Assembly (NCBI GenBank): GCA_017557525.1
Contig: JAFYYN010000111.1
Coordinates: forward strand, 62,001-126,000
From: Lachnospiraceae bacterium
Lineage (GTDB): Bacteria > Bacillota > Clostridia > Lachnospirales > Lachnospiraceae
Length of the DNA: 64,000 bases
Reading direction: 5' to 3'
Shown here piece after piece: positions 1-9,414 of this stretch. The notes under the pieces are model-generated. The model did not search any database and was not told the origin of the DNA. It saw nothing but the letters and a program-made list of their open reading frames with translations. The position numbers were made by a program, and so were the translations under genes. The stretch's first letter is position 1. Every line of letters starts with the position of its first letter.

Positions 1-256
1 TCAATAATTCCCTGATATTTACCTGATGTTTTTTTACACAGGATTCTTCACACGGAGCATCACAGGCTTCACATGGATTATTTTCAGGAAATTTATCTGC
101 AATGTATTTTTCATTGTCAAACCAGATACTTCTAAGTATCCCTGCAGGATCTAATTTCCCACACGCCTTACTGCACGGTGCATCATGGCATAATACACAC
201 ATAAGCATATCTGACCTGTTAATCTGTCTTGTAAACCCATTTCCAATCTGACTCAT
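1..256 (-). CDS. Iron-sulfur oxidoreductase, N-terminal part (runs off left edge)
   Basis: The minus strand reads from an ATG at 254-256 through 85 open codons to the window edge, with a GGGGTGGG-type ribosome site just upstream. Two cysteine clusters are visible: C-x2-C-x4-C-x3-C near residues 20-33 and C-x2-C-x3-C-x3-C near residues 62-73. Such paired clusters are typical of the N-terminal ferredoxin-like domain of dihydropyrimidine dehydrogenase/GltD-type flavoproteins. Only this domain is present, so the catalytic part and substrate cannot be read. It is divergent from the GH3 gene and shares a control region with it. PreA-like dihydropyrimidine dehydrogenase is my best guess. Confidence 0.6.
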   Translation of the reverse strand, partial: MSQIGNGFTRQINRSDMLMCVLCHDAPCSKACGKLDPAGILRSIWFDNEKYIADKFPENNPCEACDAPCEESCVKKHQVNIRELL

Positions 257-434
257 AATGCCCACCCCTTTTCTTTTAGATAATTCTATAAAAAGATTAT
301 ACTATATAGTCCAATAAATGTCCAAGAAATTAAATATAAACTTTCTGTGTTTTTGAAATTATTGGACATTTATTGGACTGGGTAGTTTAAAATATGCAGA
401 AGATATAAAAAATATCAAAGATGGAGAACTTATT
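257..434. promoter_or_regulatory. Divergent control region with 18-bp inverted repeat
   Basis: This gap separates two divergent genes. It holds a perfect 18-bp inverted repeat: AGTCCAATAAATGTCCAA at 308-325 and its reverse complement at 362-379, separated by 36 bp. Each arm contains TTGGAC twice, 11 bp apart, that is one helical turn. Seventeen of the 18 bases recur at 2561-2577 upstream of the next operon. This arrangement suggests operators for a dimeric regulator acting on both genes. No good -35/-10 pair was found, so the promoters are unassigned. Confidence 0.55.
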
Positions 435-2510
435 ATGAAAAAATGTGCTTATTGTATTGTTATTGCTTTAGTAATAGGTTTACTTGGCGGATGTGCAAAG
501 ACAGAGGATTCAGCACCGGTCACGACCGAGACACCTACACAAGAGGAAAATCCGGAAGTTACTCAGAATGAGGAGAAAGTTACTCCGACGGATGATGTTA
601 CTTTAGTTCCGACTGAAGAAGTAACACCGACTGAGGAAATAAAAGAGGATAAAGCTAAAACTGTAGATGAAATCCTGGCTGAAATGAGTCTTACCGAAAA
701 AGTAGAGCAGATGCTTATGCCCAATTTCAGATATTGGGGAGCAGACGAAGATGGAAATGATCTTGGCTTACAGGAAATGCCCGACGAAGTAACAGAATTC
801 CTGAAAAACCATCATTTTGGCGGGATAATATTATTTGCAGACAATATAAATACTATTGAGCAGACAGTGAAGCTTGTGGACTCTATGCAGACTGCAAACG
901 CAGATGGCGGAAAGACCGGTCTGTTTATGGCGTTAGACCAGGAAGGCGGTCTCATAATACGTTTGACCATGGGCACACGTCTTTGCGGAAATATGGCTTT
1001 AGGAGCTGCAGCATCCGATGAGCTTACTGAAAGAGCCGCTGAGCTTATAGGAAACGAAGTAAAAGCGATGGGCTTTAATACAGATTTTGCTCCGGTAATT
1101 GACGTAAACAGCAATCCATCAAACCCTATAATAGGTGTAAGATCCTTTTCCGATGACCCTGAGCTTGTTGGAAGAATGGGCGTTGCATACCTTAAAGGCT
1201 TGACTAATACAGGAGTTGTTACAACAGTTAAGCATTTCCCGGGTCACGGGGATACGGCTACTGACAGCCATACCGGCCTACCTCTTGTAGATAAGAGTCT
1301 TGAGGAACTTATGAATAATGAGCTTATTCCTTATCAGACAGTAGCTGACAGCAATGTTGATATGATAATGACAGCCCATATTGTATTCCCACAGATTGAG
1401 AAAGAAACATATATCTCAAAAGAGGATGGTGCAGAGATCTGTCTCCCGGCAACACTTTCACATACCATAATAACGGATATTTTAAGAAAAGATATGGGAT
1501 ATGACGGTGTAGTTATCACAGACGCTATGGTAATGGATGCCATCGATAAAAATTTTGAACCGATGGACTCAGCAAGATTAGCTATAAATGCCGGCGTGGA
1601 TATGATACTGATACCTAAGGAGCCTAAGGGACCGGAGGATCTTGAGGAACTCGCAGCTTATATTTTGGGAGTAGTAAAGCTTGTAGAAGCGGGTGAAATA
1701 TCTGAAGACAGGATTAACGAATCAGTAAGACGTATACTCAAGCTAAAAGAAAAATACGGACTTCTTAACCCCATAAATCCTACTGAAGATGAAACAACCG
1801 ATCATGTAAAAGATGCTTTGACACTTGTTGGCTCAAAGGCAAATCATGAACTTGAATCAGAAATAACATCTAAAACAGTTACACTTGTAAAGAATGACGG
1901 AGTTTTACCGTTAAATACCGATCAGAAAATAGTTATAGCCTGCTGGTATAATTCTCAGCTAAAGGCATTGGAATATGCGGTTAAACAGCTCAAAAAAGAT
2001 GGTATTATACCTGAAGATGCAGACATAACCTGCTTTAGCTATGATGAACAACCGGTAAGCTTCGCTTTAGAACAGGTTGAGGGTGCTGATTGTGTGATAG
2101 CGGTTACAATACTCAGTGCGGAAAAATATCTTAATCCCTTTGATTGTAATAATGACGGAGAGCCGGATGAAACTAACTGGGCAGCCTGTGTAGACGCCAT
2201 GATGGATTATGTACAGGGTAAGGGTGGAAAATTTGTGCATATTAGCTCCAGACTTCCGTATGATATAGCACGTTACAGCTATGCCAATGCAACACTTTGC
2301 TGCTATAATAATACAGGTATGTCAAAGGATCCGGGTGATTTCTCAGAACCAGTACCAGCATATGGACCTAATATAATAGAGGCTATATATGCAGTATTTG
2401 GTAAATTCTCACCTTCCGGTAAACTTCCCGTAGATGTACCATTTATAAACGAAGAGTACCATTATACAGATGAAGTTATGTACACGAGAGGTACAGGCCT
2501 GGTTTATTAG
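435..2510 (+). CDS. GH3 family beta-N-acetylhexosaminidase-like lipoprotein
   Basis: A glycoside hydrolase family 3 enzyme of the NagZ type, probably removing N-acetylglucosamine or a related sugar at the cell surface. The signal peptide ends in the lipobox LLGGC with Cys20, so a lipid anchor is likely. Residues 21-75 form a Thr/Pro/Glu-rich linker. The NagZ signature KHFPGHGDT lies at 266-274 with the following DSH at 277-279, and ITDAM carries the presumed nucleophile Asp363. About 250 further residues form a GH3 C-terminal domain. The ATG at 435 has GGAG at 423-426. The gene ends at a strong terminator and appears monocistronic. Exact sugar specificity is inferred; a beta-glucosidase role is less likely given the KHFPGHGDT motif. 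Confidence 0.85.
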   Translation: MKKCAYCIVIALVIGLLGGCAKTEDSAPVTTETPTQEENPEVTQNEEKVTPTDDVTLVPTEEVTPTEEIKEDKAKTVDEILAEMSLTEKVEQMLMPNFRYWGADEDGNDLGLQEMPDEVTEFLKNHHFGGIILFADNINTIEQTVKLVDSMQTANADGGKTGLFMALDQEGGLIIRLTMGTRLCGNMALGAAASDELTERAAELIGNEVKAMGFNTDFAPVIDVNSNPSNPIIGVRSFSDDPELVGRMGVAYLKGLTNTGVVTTVKHFPGHGDTATDSHTGLPLVDKSLEELMNNELIPYQTVADSNVDMIMTAHIVFPQIEKETYISKEDGAEICLPATLSHTIITDILRKDMGYDGVVITDAMVMDAIDKNFEPMDSARLAINAGVDMILIPKEPKGPEDLEELAAYILGVVKLVEAGEISEDRINESVRRILKLKEKYGLLNPINPTEDETTDHVKDALTLVGSKANHELESEITSKTVTLVKNDGVLPLNTDQKIVIACWYNSQLKALEYAVKQLKKDGIIPEDADITCFSYDEQPVSFALEQVEGADCVIAVTILSAEKYLNPFDCNNDGEPDETNWAACVDAMMDYVQGKGGKFVHISSRLPYDIARYSYANATLCCYNNTGMSKDPGDFSEPVPAYGPNIIEAIYAVFGKFSPSGKLPVDVPFINEEYHYTDEVMYTRGTGLVY

Positions 2511-2530
2511 GTAAATAACGATATTTTTAT

Positions 2531-2562
2531 AAAAAAATGAGCCGGAACCGGCTCATTTTTTT
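2531..2562 (+). terminator. Rho-independent terminator after GH3 gene
   Basis: A perfect 15-bp stem (arms 2531-2545 and 2548-2562) with an AA loop. The GC-rich core GAGCCGG/CCGGCTC is flanked by A and T runs, so it should work in both directions. Confidence 0.9.
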
Positions 2563-2577
2563 GGACATTTATTGGAC
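2561..2577 (+). repeat. Third copy of TTGGAC-type operator-like repeat
   Basis: TTGGACATTTATTGGAC matches 17 of the 18 bases of the inverted repeat at 308-325/362-379. It begins inside the T tract of the preceding terminator and lies about 70 bp before the ABC transporter operon. A shared regulator for the GH3 gene and this operon is an inference. Confidence 0.6.
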
Positions 2578-2649
2578 AGGAAGTAGTAGAATATTAACAA
2601 TATTGAGATTAGAAAAATATATACAAAAGGTTCCAAATTTGGAGGACTC

Positions 2650-5016
2650 ATGATGAAAGAGTTGAAAAAAGCCGACTATATCATAATATTATGTATATTG
2701 CTTATTATAGGCGGTATCGTACTGGCTGTATGCATGCCAAAGGATGGTGAAGCGGCTTTGTCAAATACCGGTAATAAAGCATCTTCAAATGCAGTATCGG
2801 ACCCTAAGGCTTTAGACGGGAGAATAATGGGTATCTGGGTTGGTACAAGCTTTGAAAAGCCCACATTGGAAATTTTCCCTAACAGCGAATACTTATATTT
2901 TGATAATGATACTGATATGATATTGGCCCTGGACACCGGTAAGATAGACGGTTTTATTATCGACGAACCTATAGCCAGGATGGCGTCTAAGGAAAATTCT
3001 AATTTATCATATTTTAAAGAGCCTCTTGTTGAAGACAATTACTGTTTTGGTTTTGAAAAAGACAGTGAAAGAAGTGCAACTCTGGTTTCTCAGTTTAATG
3101 AGATGATAAATGAACTCTGGAATAATGGTGAAGCCGATAAACTTATAGCCAAGTGGGTGGATGGTCCTGAAAATGAAAAGGTTATAGATAAGACCGGACT
3201 TTCAGGAGAGAATGGAAATATACGTGTCTGCATCTTAAGTGATAATCCTCCCTTCTCATATTATCTTAATAATGAGCTTACAGGCTATGCAATGGAACTG
3301 ACATACATGTTTGGCCGCAGGTACGGATATAGTGTGGATTTTGAAGAAACTACCATTACAGCAGCTTTAGCAGGAGTAGCATCCGGAAAATATGATATGG
3401 GTGCCATGGGCTTTTCCCCTACTGAGGAGAGAAAGAAGTCCATGCAGTTTAGTGATACCTTCTATCATGGCGGACTGGTTTTTATGGGACGTAAAGCAGA
3501 TATCGAATCCGGAACTATTGACACCCATAATGTAGCAGAGCCTGATTATACCGAATATATAGGTAAAAGGATCGGAATACAGACCGGTTCGGCCAGTGAG
3601 GACGTAACTCTTGAAAAACTGCCGAACAGTGAATATGTTTATTTTGAAAATATATCGGATCTTTTGCTTGCGCTTCAACAGAATAAAATTGATGCCTTTG
3701 TTGATGATGAGCCTGTTGCAAGGGAGATAGAAAAAGAAAATCATGAGATTACATATCTAAAGAAAATCCTTGTTAAAGACGATTACTGCCTTGGATTCCA
3801 GAAGGGGACGGAAACTTCGGAAATTTACAGAAAACAGTTTAATGAAATGCTGAGTGAGATGCGGGCTAATGGGGAGATAGACAGGCTTATAAACAAATGG
3901 TTTGCGGGAAATGATGATGAGAAAACCATTGACAGAAGTGGACTGACAGGTGAAAACGGTGCATTGAAGCTGGCTGCAAGATCAAATAAGCCGCCGTTCT
4001 CATATTTTGAAAACGGCGAGTTTACCGGATATGCAGTTGAACTTGTAACAATGTTTGCCCGCAGATATGGATATTCCCTGGAATTTGAAGATGCAAACCT
4101 TTCAGCCATGCTGGCTGGTCTTTCTGCAAATAAGTATGACATAGGCGTTTCATGCTGGTCAGTTACGGAAGAACGTAAAAGCAGTATAGATTTCAGTGAT
4201 CCATTCTACAACGGCGGAATGGTCCTTATAATCCGTAGTGAAGATTTAAAATCTTCAGGTACGGATTTAACCTCTGCAGTTTCAAATACAGAAGAGAAAA
4301 AGAGCTTCCTAAAGTCAGTAGCAGACAGCTTTGAGAAAAATTTTGTAAAAGAAGACAGATGGAAGCTGATACTGCAGGGTATCGGAACAACCTGTGCAAT
4401 AACGGTACTTACCGTATTATTTGGTTCGATACTGGCTTTCCTTATATGTATGTTTAGGAGGGTTGACAGTGTACTTGCAGGAAAAATCTGCAACATATAT
4501 GTAAAGCTGCTTCAGGGTACTCCGATGGTAGTGCTTTTGATGATCCTTTATTATGTGGTATTCGGCAAATCAAGCTTTGATGCCATATGGGTAGCCGTAA
4601 TAGGATTTTCACTTAACTTTGGAGCATATGGCTCGGAAATCATGCGCTCAGGTATAGAGAGTATCAACAACGGACAGCGTGAGGCTGCACTGGCTCTCGG
4701 ATTTACTGAAAACCAGGGATTTTTCAAGTTTATATTTCCTCAGGCAGCGGTAAGATTTTTGCCTGTATACAGGGGTGAAATAATATCCTTACTGAAAAAC
4801 ACCTCCATAGTTGGTTATATTGCAATACAGGATCTGACCAAGATGAGTGATATCATTAGAAGCCGTACGTTTGAGGCTTTCTTCCCGCTCATTGCAACAG
4901 CAATCATCTACTTTATCCTTGCATGGGTCATTTCCTTTGCTCTGGCTAAAGTATTAAAGGTGGTAGATCCTAAACAGAACAAGAAAAAGACTGTGAAAGG
5001 AGTGACAATGAAATGA
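2650..5016 (+). CDS. Fused amino-acid binding protein (permuted duplicate) and ABC permease
   Basis: One polypeptide joins family-3 solute-binding segments to a HisM/GlnP-type permease. After a membrane anchor (about 10-28) two units of roughly 230 residues follow, near 56-287 and 304-532. Each unit starts with lobe 2 and the closing helix, then continues with the N-terminal lobe-1 sequence (NPPFSYY at 199 and KPPFSYF at 447). The protein therefore reads half domain, whole domain, half domain. The permease (about 575-775) has several membrane segments and an EAA-like loop (REAALALGF). Two ATGs occur at 2650 and 2653; GGAGG at 2641-2645 is better spaced for the second. The stop overlaps the ATPase gene. 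Polar amino acid uptake is inferred from family. Confidence 0.85.
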   Translation: MMKELKKADYIIILCILLIIGGIVLAVCMPKDGEAALSNTGNKASSNAVSDPKALDGRIMGIWVGTSFEKPTLEIFPNSEYLYFDNDTDMILALDTGKIDGFIIDEPIARMASKENSNLSYFKEPLVEDNYCFGFEKDSERSATLVSQFNEMINELWNNGEADKLIAKWVDGPENEKVIDKTGLSGENGNIRVCILSDNPPFSYYLNNELTGYAMELTYMFGRRYGYSVDFEETTITAALAGVASGKYDMGAMGFSPTEERKKSMQFSDTFYHGGLVFMGRKADIESGTIDTHNVAEPDYTEYIGKRIGIQTGSASEDVTLEKLPNSEYVYFENISDLLLALQQNKIDAFVDDEPVAREIEKENHEITYLKKILVKDDYCLGFQKGTETSEIYRKQFNEMLSEMRANGEIDRLINKWFAGNDDEKTIDRSGLTGENGALKLAARSNKPPFSYFENGEFTGYAVELVTMFARRYGYSLEFEDANLSAMLAGLSANKYDIGVSCWSVTEERKSSIDFSDPFYNGGMVLIIRSEDLKSSGTDLTSAVSNTEEKKSFLKSVADSFEKNFVKEDRWKLILQGIGTTCAITVLTVLFGSILAFLICMFRRVDSVLAGKICNIYVKLLQGTPMVVLLMILYYVVFGKSSFDAIWVAVIGFSLNFGAYGSEIMRSGIESINNGQREAALALGFTENQGFFKFIFPQAAVRFLPVYRGEIISLLKNTSIVGYIAIQDLTKMSDIIRSRTFEAFFPLIATAIIYFILAWVISFALAKVLKVVDPKQNKKKTVKGVTMK

Positions 5017-6119
5017 GTATGATTAAAATTGAACATTTAAGAAAAGAATACCCTAATGTTACTCCTTTAAAGGATGTAAGTGCAGAGATAAATAAGGGAG
5101 ATGTTATTTCCATCATTGGACCTTCCGGTACCGGTAAATCAACACTTCTTAGATGCCTTAACCAGCTGGAAACTCCGACATCCGGTAAGGTTACCTTTGA
5201 CGGAGAGGTTATCACCGATCCTAAATGCAAGATGAACAAGGTTAGACAGAAAATGGGTATGGTTTTCCAGTCCTTTAATCTGTTTGACAACCTTAATATC
5301 ATAGAGAATATAATGGCAGGTCCTATAAAACTCCTCGGAAAATCCAGACAGGAGGCCTACGATGAAGGTATGCAGCTTTTAAGACGTGTTGGTCTTGCTG
5401 AAAAGGCAATGAACCTGCCAAGCGAGCTTTCCGGTGGCCAGAAGCAGCGTGTGGCTATTGCCAGAGCCATAGCCATGAAGCCTGAAATGCTGCTTTTTGA
5501 TGAGCCTACATCAGCACTCGACCCTACCATGGTAGGTGAAGTTCTCCAGGTTATCAGGAAGCTTGCAAACGAGGGTATGACTATGATGATAGTTACCCAC
5601 GAAATGAAATTTGCCCGTGACGTCTGCAACCGTGTATTTTATATGGATGAGGGCGGTATTTACGAAGAGGGTAGTCCTAAGCAGATTTTCTATAATCCGC
5701 AGAGGGAAAAGACAAGGATTTTCATTAAGCGATTAAAGCAGCTTAATCTTGAAATCGGAAACCAGGATTATGATTTTATCGGATTTACATCTGAGCTTGA
5801 CAGATTTTCAAGAGAGCTTATGCTTTCAGATAAGCTTGTCAGAAATATACAGCTCGTATTTGAGGAGATTGTTTCACAGAATCTGGTGCCTTATTCGGAG
5901 GCTTACTACAATGTATATCCTATAAACGTAGTTGCGGAATATTCCGATTCTGATGAATCTTTATGGATGAATATTACATACCGCGGCATGCAGTATAATC
6001 CTATCGATGGCAAAGAGGAGCTGTCGGCAGTCATAGTAAAGAAAATTGCGCAGGATATAAAATATAAATATGAAAAAGACCTTAACAGTCTTGATATATT
6101 AATTAAAAAGCCTGAATAA
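5013..6119 (+). CDS. Amino-acid ABC transporter ATPase with RsbW-like C-terminal domain
   Basis: The first ~245 residues are a GlnQ/HisP-type ATPase with Walker A GPSGTGKS, signature LSGGQKQR and Walker B LLFDEPTSALD, pairing with the upstream permease. GlnQ proteins usually stop near 240-250 residues; this one continues for about 120 more. The tail resembles an RsbW/SpoIIAB-type GHKL fold: an N-box-like IQLVFEEIV, a YNP segment near the G1 position, and a closing beta-strand. Conserved Asn and Gly residues are degenerate, so kinase activity is doubtful. The start overlaps the preceding stop (ATGA), giving coupling. Within the same operon lie a PP2C phosphatase and a free RsbW-like protein, which makes a regulatory role for the tail plausible. 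Confidence 0.85.
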   Translation: MSMIKIEHLRKEYPNVTPLKDVSAEINKGDVISIIGPSGTGKSTLLRCLNQLETPTSGKVTFDGEVITDPKCKMNKVRQKMGMVFQSFNLFDNLNIIENIMAGPIKLLGKSRQEAYDEGMQLLRRVGLAEKAMNLPSELSGGQKQRVAIARAIAMKPEMLLFDEPTSALDPTMVGEVLQVIRKLANEGMTMMIVTHEMKFARDVCNRVFYMDEGGIYEEGSPKQIFYNPQREKTRIFIKRLKQLNLEIGNQDYDFIGFTSELDRFSRELMLSDKLVRNIQLVFEEIVSQNLVPYSEAYYNVYPINVVAEYSDSDESLWMNITYRGMQYNPIDGKEELSAVIVKKIAQDIKYKYEKDLNSLDILIKKPE

Positions 6120-6147
6120 ATGGAAATTTTGAGGATAAGGATAGTTT

Positions 6148-9100
6148 ATGTTTGAGCTTATAAGGGATAACCAACTGAATATAATGCTTGGATTGTCATG
6201 TATAAGCGGATTTGTAGCTTTCTGTGTAAGCGTTACTACCTGGCTTTCTAAAAAAAGGAAATTGGCGCTTGTACTGATCGAGCTTGCTGCAACACTGCTC
6301 CTTGTTTTTGACAGATTCGCATATATTTACAGGGGTGATGAAAGCACAACAGGTTTTTATATGGTACGTATAAGTAACTTTGTAGTGTTTTTTATGACTC
6401 TCTTTGTCCTTGATGCCTTTAACCTCTATCTGCGGGATGTTTTTTCAAATGAAGGCGGCATGGAAAGGTCGTCAAGACTCCTTGCTCTTTCCGATATACT
6501 GGTGGGTGTAGGTATTTTACTACTTATTATTTCACAGTTTACGGGTATGTATTATACCTTTGATGATAAGAATGTTTATCAGAGAGCACCTTTATATATC
6601 ATTAGCTACATTATTCCTTCACTGGTGCTGGTGATAGAGCTTATCTCGATATTTAAATACTGCAAAAAGGTTACAAAGGGTGTAAGATTTTCCTTATTCC
6701 TATTCGCTACGGGTCCTCTTTTAGCATCGATAGTTCAGCTGTTTTCGTATGGGCTGTCGCTGATCAATATAGCAATAGTCGTGTTGGCCATTTCACTTTT
6801 TGTATTTGCTCTTATTGACATGAATGAGACAGTACAAAAGGCTGCAGGCATGGAAATCGAATATTTCAAGGAGCAGCAGAAGAGCATGCAGAGGCTGTTT
6901 GAACAGACTGCTACAGCACTTGTAAACTCAATAGATGCGAAGGATAAGTACACTCACGGACATTCTTCACGTGTGGCGGAGTATTCAAGAAAAATTGCCG
7001 AGATGTACGGTAAAAATGAGAAGGAGTGTTATGAAGTCTATTATGCTGCCCTTCTTCACGATGTAGGAAAGATCGGTATAAAGGATACTATAATAAACAA
7101 GGACGGACGTCTGGATGATGATGAGTATGAGCAGATTAAAATGCATCCTTCCATAGGACAGGGGATCCTTTCGGGTATAAGCGAATTCCAGTATTTGAGT
7201 ATCGGTGCCAATTATCATCATGAAAGATATGACGGAAAAGGATATCCGGAAAAGCTTAAAGGAGAGGATATACCGGAAATCGCAAGGATTGTTGCCGTTG
7301 CAGATGCATATGATGCAATGTCATCAAAGAGAAGCTACAGGGATCCTATCCCTCAGCAGAAAATACGTGAAGAGTTTGTAAAGGGTTCCGGTACTCAGTT
7401 TGATCCAAAGTTTGCCAAGATCATGATACATCTGATCGATCTAGACTCGGAATACGAGATGCAGGAGAAAGAAGAAGTTAAGGAGCTTTCCGGCAGAAAT
7501 GAGCTTGACTGCAAGGAATACAGAAGCGATATATCTGAGGGCATTGTATTGCTTGATAACCTGACTTCGATACATCTGCGTACTAATCCGACTTCGGAAA
7601 CAAAAGCTGATACAAATATACCATCCATAGTCCTTTTTGACTCCTTGGATGGCCGTGTATATACCGATGAAAAGATGAAAAAGGATATGGTATATTGCGA
7701 GTACGGCGAGATCCGTTTTGATGGCAGGACAGTTCTTGGCGCTGCCAGAAAGATGAAGGTTGAGAAGAAGGAAAATCCTGTAGGCGAAAAGCTGTTGTCA
7801 AATATTTCTCGGGATGAGAATGAAAAGGTATTTTTGGTTGAAGGCGTAAAGCTGTCCGATCATGTACTCATTAAGATCGTAAGCGCAGTACAGACCCTTG
7901 AGATAACTGTTGCTTTGCCTGACAGTACAAGATATTGCTATATCGGTCTTACAGGTGAGCACTGCAATATCAGGGACGTTGTGATCGATAAAGAAGAAAA
8001 AGCAGTTAGTGAAGGTTATATAACACGTATAGCTGAAAAGGTAAGCTTTATCAACGGACCGGAAGGTGATCTGCCCAATGTTCAGGTTGATGGTTTCCGC
8101 TCGGCATCAACTGTAGGTACTCCGATAAATGACGGTATGAGCGTATCGTTCCATGGTATGAGCCTGCCGACTGCAAGGCTTGTATGGCATACACCGTTCA
8201 TAGTACTCTTTTATGCGGATGACGGGCTGGTAAACGGTAAAAATTACAGGGAATTTTCACTTATAAGACTTGACGGCGAAAATTGGGAAACCGGAGGCTT
8301 TGCCGAAAATAAGATCGTTGTAAATAAAAATGACAGCTTTAGCGGCTGGGATGACTGGAAAGAGTTTAACCAAAAGGGCTTTGACGCAACAGTCAGATTT
8401 GAGAAAACCGGAAATACTGTTACTACCTATACGGAAAATGACGGAATACTTATCAAGAATATCACCAAGGTTAACGGAAGGGCCGGTAAGATATACATGG
8501 CTCTTACCGGTGATCAGGTAGTTATTACCAATATCAGACTGCATAATGTGCATGATGATATTGTATCTGATGATCAAAAGGATAACAGTAATTCAGAGGG
8601 TCATTCCGACAGAGTAAGGTCAAGTATTGTAAATGTTTCAAGCTCGGGTAAGGGCGCAGATGAAGCACTGGCCATGACTGAGCGTCTGTCAACTGACAGC
8701 GGGCTTGATAAAAAGGACAAGCTCCATTTGAGACTGATAAATGAGGAACTGATAGGTCTGCTGCAGTCTATAAAGGGTGATGTAAATGCAGAATACTATC
8801 TTGAGGTTTCAGGCCGGGAATATGAGCTTCATCTGAATGCTGAAGTAGAGCTGACGCCTGAAATGAAGAACAAATTTATAGCTTCCTGGTCAAAGGAAAA
8901 TACTGAGTCAAAAGGATTTGCGGGGAGACTGAAAGAAGTGATCGGTTCTGCTCTTATATCCAGGAAAGACCCGGTTTTATACTGGTCAATGGGTGATTAT
9001 AAGGAAGAAATAGAACGAAAAGCAAGGTTTAAGGACAATGGTTCATCAAATGCCATGGATGAACTTGAGAGATCGATAATTGCTAATTTAGCAGACGATA

Positions 9101-9159
9101 TCAGCATCAAAATTGAAGGCAACAGAGTGGAAATAGTTGTTTACAAAAAGTTTGGTTAA
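6148..9159 (+). CDS. Membrane HD-GYP domain protein with C-terminal RsbW-like region
   Basis: Residues 1-225 contain about seven membrane segments. A complete HD-GYP domain follows at about 255-431, with HD at 304-305 and HHExxDGxGYP at 357-367, the residues expected for a working cyclic-di-GMP phosphodiesterase. Residues 480-820 are unusual: beta-rich sequence ending in ITNIRLHNV, reminiscent of lectin or ConA-like sandwiches, but predicted cytoplasmic. The last ~170 residues (KDKLHLRLINEELIG onward) resemble the N-terminal half of an RsbW-like ATPase and lack obvious ATP-lid motifs. It lies 28 bp after the ABC ATPase and is probably cotranscribed. The catalytic call is firm; the C-terminal calls are tentative. 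Confidence 0.82.
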   Translation: MFELIRDNQLNIMLGLSCISGFVAFCVSVTTWLSKKRKLALVLIELAATLLLVFDRFAYIYRGDESTTGFYMVRISNFVVFFMTLFVLDAFNLYLRDVFSNEGGMERSSRLLALSDILVGVGILLLIISQFTGMYYTFDDKNVYQRAPLYIISYIIPSLVLVIELISIFKYCKKVTKGVRFSLFLFATGPLLASIVQLFSYGLSLINIAIVVLAISLFVFALIDMNETVQKAAGMEIEYFKEQQKSMQRLFEQTATALVNSIDAKDKYTHGHSSRVAEYSRKIAEMYGKNEKECYEVYYAALLHDVGKIGIKDTIINKDGRLDDDEYEQIKMHPSIGQGILSGISEFQYLSIGANYHHERYDGKGYPEKLKGEDIPEIARIVAVADAYDAMSSKRSYRDPIPQQKIREEFVKGSGTQFDPKFAKIMIHLIDLDSEYEMQEKEEVKELSGRNELDCKEYRSDISEGIVLLDNLTSIHLRTNPTSETKADTNIPSIVLFDSLDGRVYTDEKMKKDMVYCEYGEIRFDGRTVLGAARKMKVEKKENPVGEKLLSNISRDENEKVFLVEGVKLSDHVLIKIVSAVQTLEITVALPDSTRYCYIGLTGEHCNIRDVVIDKEEKAVSEGYITRIAEKVSFINGPEGDLPNVQVDGFRSASTVGTPINDGMSVSFHGMSLPTARLVWHTPFIVLFYADDGLVNGKNYREFSLIRLDGENWETGGFAENKIVVNKNDSFSGWDDWKEFNQKGFDATVRFEKTGNTVTTYTENDGILIKNITKVNGRAGKIYMALTGDQVVITNIRLHNVHDDIVSDDQKDNSNSEGHSDRVRSSIVNVSSSGKGADEALAMTERLSTDSGLDKKDKLHLRLINEELIGLLQSIKGDVNAEYYLEVSGREYELHLNAEVELTPEMKNKFIASWSKENTESKGFAGRLKEVIGSALISRKDPVLYWSMGDYKEEIERKARFKDNGSSNAMDELERSIIANLADDISIKIEGNRVEIVVYKKFG

Positions 9160-9179
9160 GCAGGAGAGGTGGAAAGTAT

Positions 9180-9392
9180 ATGGATGTAAAATATTCGCCG
9201 GGTCCCTATAAGGAAGAAGCAAAGACTTTTTTCAGAAACTGTGTGGGGGACGATATATACTTTAAGGCCATGAGCACCGAAGCGGGAAGCCGGCATCATT
9301 ATGTAGCTGCCCGTGTATATTTAAGTGAGCCTGACTGGGAAAGATTCTGTTATATAGAACAGCATGGATCACTGAACGGATGTCCCGTGTAA
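9180..9392 (+). CDS. Small conserved-looking protein in signalling operon
   Basis: A 70-residue soluble protein that I do not recognise. It starts 20 bp after the HD-GYP gene behind an AGGAGAGG site and ends 22 bp before the phosphatase gene, so it is part of the operon. It has aromatic and acidic residues, no membrane segment and two cysteines (positions 21 and 60 approximately). Position and spacing argue that it is real. A linker or antagonist role in the neighbouring partner-switch is possible but unsupported, and it shows no STAS-domain signature. Confidence 0.6.
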   Translation: MDVKYSPGPYKEEAKTFFRNCVGDDIYFKAMSTEAGSRHHYVAARVYLSEPDWERFCYIEQHGSLNGCPV

Positions 9393-9414
9393 ACTATACT
9401 CACAAGGGGGAATT

